Shown: positions 8,235-8,405 of the stretch, one piece after another
Position numbering within the stretch: the first letter of the stretch is position 1
Layout: each line of letters opens with the position of its first letter
Assembly: GCF_002483305.1 (NCBI RefSeq)
Contig: NZ_DLHQ01000011.1
Location: 1-8,405, forward strand
DNA from: Brevundimonas sp. UBA7664
Lineage (GTDB): Bacteria > Pseudomonadota > Alphaproteobacteria > Caulobacterales > Caulobacteraceae
Length of the DNA: 8,405 nucleotides
Direction of reading: 5' to 3'
Position numbers and translations under genes: made by a program
The notes under the pieces: model-generated
The model's input: only the letters and a program-made list of their open reading frames with translations
Database searches by the model: none
Told to the model about the DNA's origin: nothing

Positions 8235-8249
8235 TTAGCGACGGGTTAA
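8235..8249 (+). promoter_or_regulatory. CtrA-like site TTAG-N7-TTAA
   Basis: TTAG (8235-8238), seven bases, then TTAA (8246-8249) matches the alphaproteobacterial CtrA consensus TTAA-N7-TTAA at seven of eight positions. It lies 49 bases before the start of the next gene. GGCTAGCG at 8259-8266 could serve as a -10-like element. CtrA control is an inference from the motif and the guessed lineage; such a short motif can arise by chance. Confidence 0.35.
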
Positions 8250-8287
8250 GCCCGGCGCGGCTAGCGTGGACCTTCACATCCGCGTCC

Positions 8288-8291
8288 GGAG
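8288..8291 (+). promoter_or_regulatory. Ribosome binding site GGAG
   Basis: GGAG stands seven bases before the TTG at 8299, a good spacing, and supports TTG as the start codon of the last gene. No ATG or GTG nearby in this frame gives a full signal peptide. Confidence 0.6.
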
Positions 8292-8298
8292 ACGCCCC

Positions 8299-8405
8299 TT
8301 GCGCCGCGCCCCGATCCTGACGACCGCCCTCCTCGCCGCCGCCGGCGTCGTGCTGTTCGCCGGCGCCGCCGCGGCCCAAAGCGCCGGGGGTCCGGGCGCC
8401 GGGGC
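8299..8405 (+). CDS. Secreted or periplasmic protein, 3' truncated
   Basis: Only the first 35 codons are inside the window. From the TTG at 8299 the product begins MRRAPILTTALLAAAGVVLF, a basic N-region and hydrophobic core, followed by AGAAAAQSAGG with a likely signal peptidase I site (AxA before Q or S). This is a clear Sec-type signal peptide. The mature protein starts Gly-rich (GGPGAG) before the sequence ends, so no family can be named. The gene has its own ribosome site and lies 78 bases after the permease stop, with a CtrA-like motif between, so it is probably transcribed separately from the importer operon. Confidence 0.7.
   Translation, partial: MRRAPILTTALLAAAGVVLFAGAAAAQSAGGPGAG

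Noticed and set aside
7263..8249. Long open frame on the plus strand overlapping the ATPase and permease in another frame
   Set aside because: The composition is Arg/Pro/Gly-rich as expected from an out-of-frame GC-rich gene, while the true frames carry complete ABC motifs.
7393..8379. Long open frame of 328 codons on the minus strand opposite the permease
   Set aside because: It is antisense to a clear permease, is Gln/Gly/Arg-rich, and shows no domain features.

Overview
The window is very GC-rich, compact bacterial chromosome with strong G/C bias at third codon positions. Protein style and a few promoter-level hints (a CtrA-like TTAG-N7-TTAA site, GANTC sites, weak or absent Shine-Dalgarno sequences) suggest an alphaproteobacterium, perhaps Caulobacterales (Brevundimonas or Caulobacter-like). 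That placement is an inference: there is no rRNA or other marker here.

Layout, left to right. (1) The 3' part of a large multi-pass membrane protein gene enters from the left edge and ends at 1538; its soluble part resembles membrane-anchored J-domain proteins, but any J domain lies outside the window. (2) An intact ABC-F ATPase gene of the Uup type runs from 1648 to 3480. (3) A gene-free stretch of about 580 bases (3481-4062) separates Uup from a converging gene. It holds a relatively AT-rich patch, 10-bp-phased CCGG repeats, and two adjoining perfect hairpins directly after the converging gene. (4) A small unrecognised helical protein lies on the minus strand (4063-4557). (5) A divergent gene at 4682-5622 encodes a DUF1963 (YwqG-like) protein with a Tat-type signal peptide. 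It is broken by an apparent one-base frameshift near 5176-5179. (6) A three-gene ABC importer operon (5668-8220) encodes a Tat/lipoprotein-type substrate-binding protein of the NMT1/THI5-SsuA class, an ATPase and a permease, with overlapping gene ends. (7) A secreted-protein gene starts at 8299, preceded by a CtrA-like site, and runs off the right edge.

The importer genes form a complete periplasmic-binding-protein-dependent ABC uptake system. The receptor would be a lipid-anchored periplasmic protein, the permease subunit probably a homodimer, and the ATPase an energising dimer. The ligand cannot be read from sequence; pyrimidine or thiamine-precursor, sulfonate, nitrate or riboflavin-like compounds are the family's range. 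No riboswitch is visible.

The most unusual feature is that the DUF1963 gene and the substrate-binding protein gene share about 107 bases of similar DNA, from about 38 bases before each ATG through the twin-arginine signal sequence, although the mature proteins are unrelated. This looks like a duplicated promoter plus secretion-signal cassette. I do not see a clearly new multi-gene system in this window.
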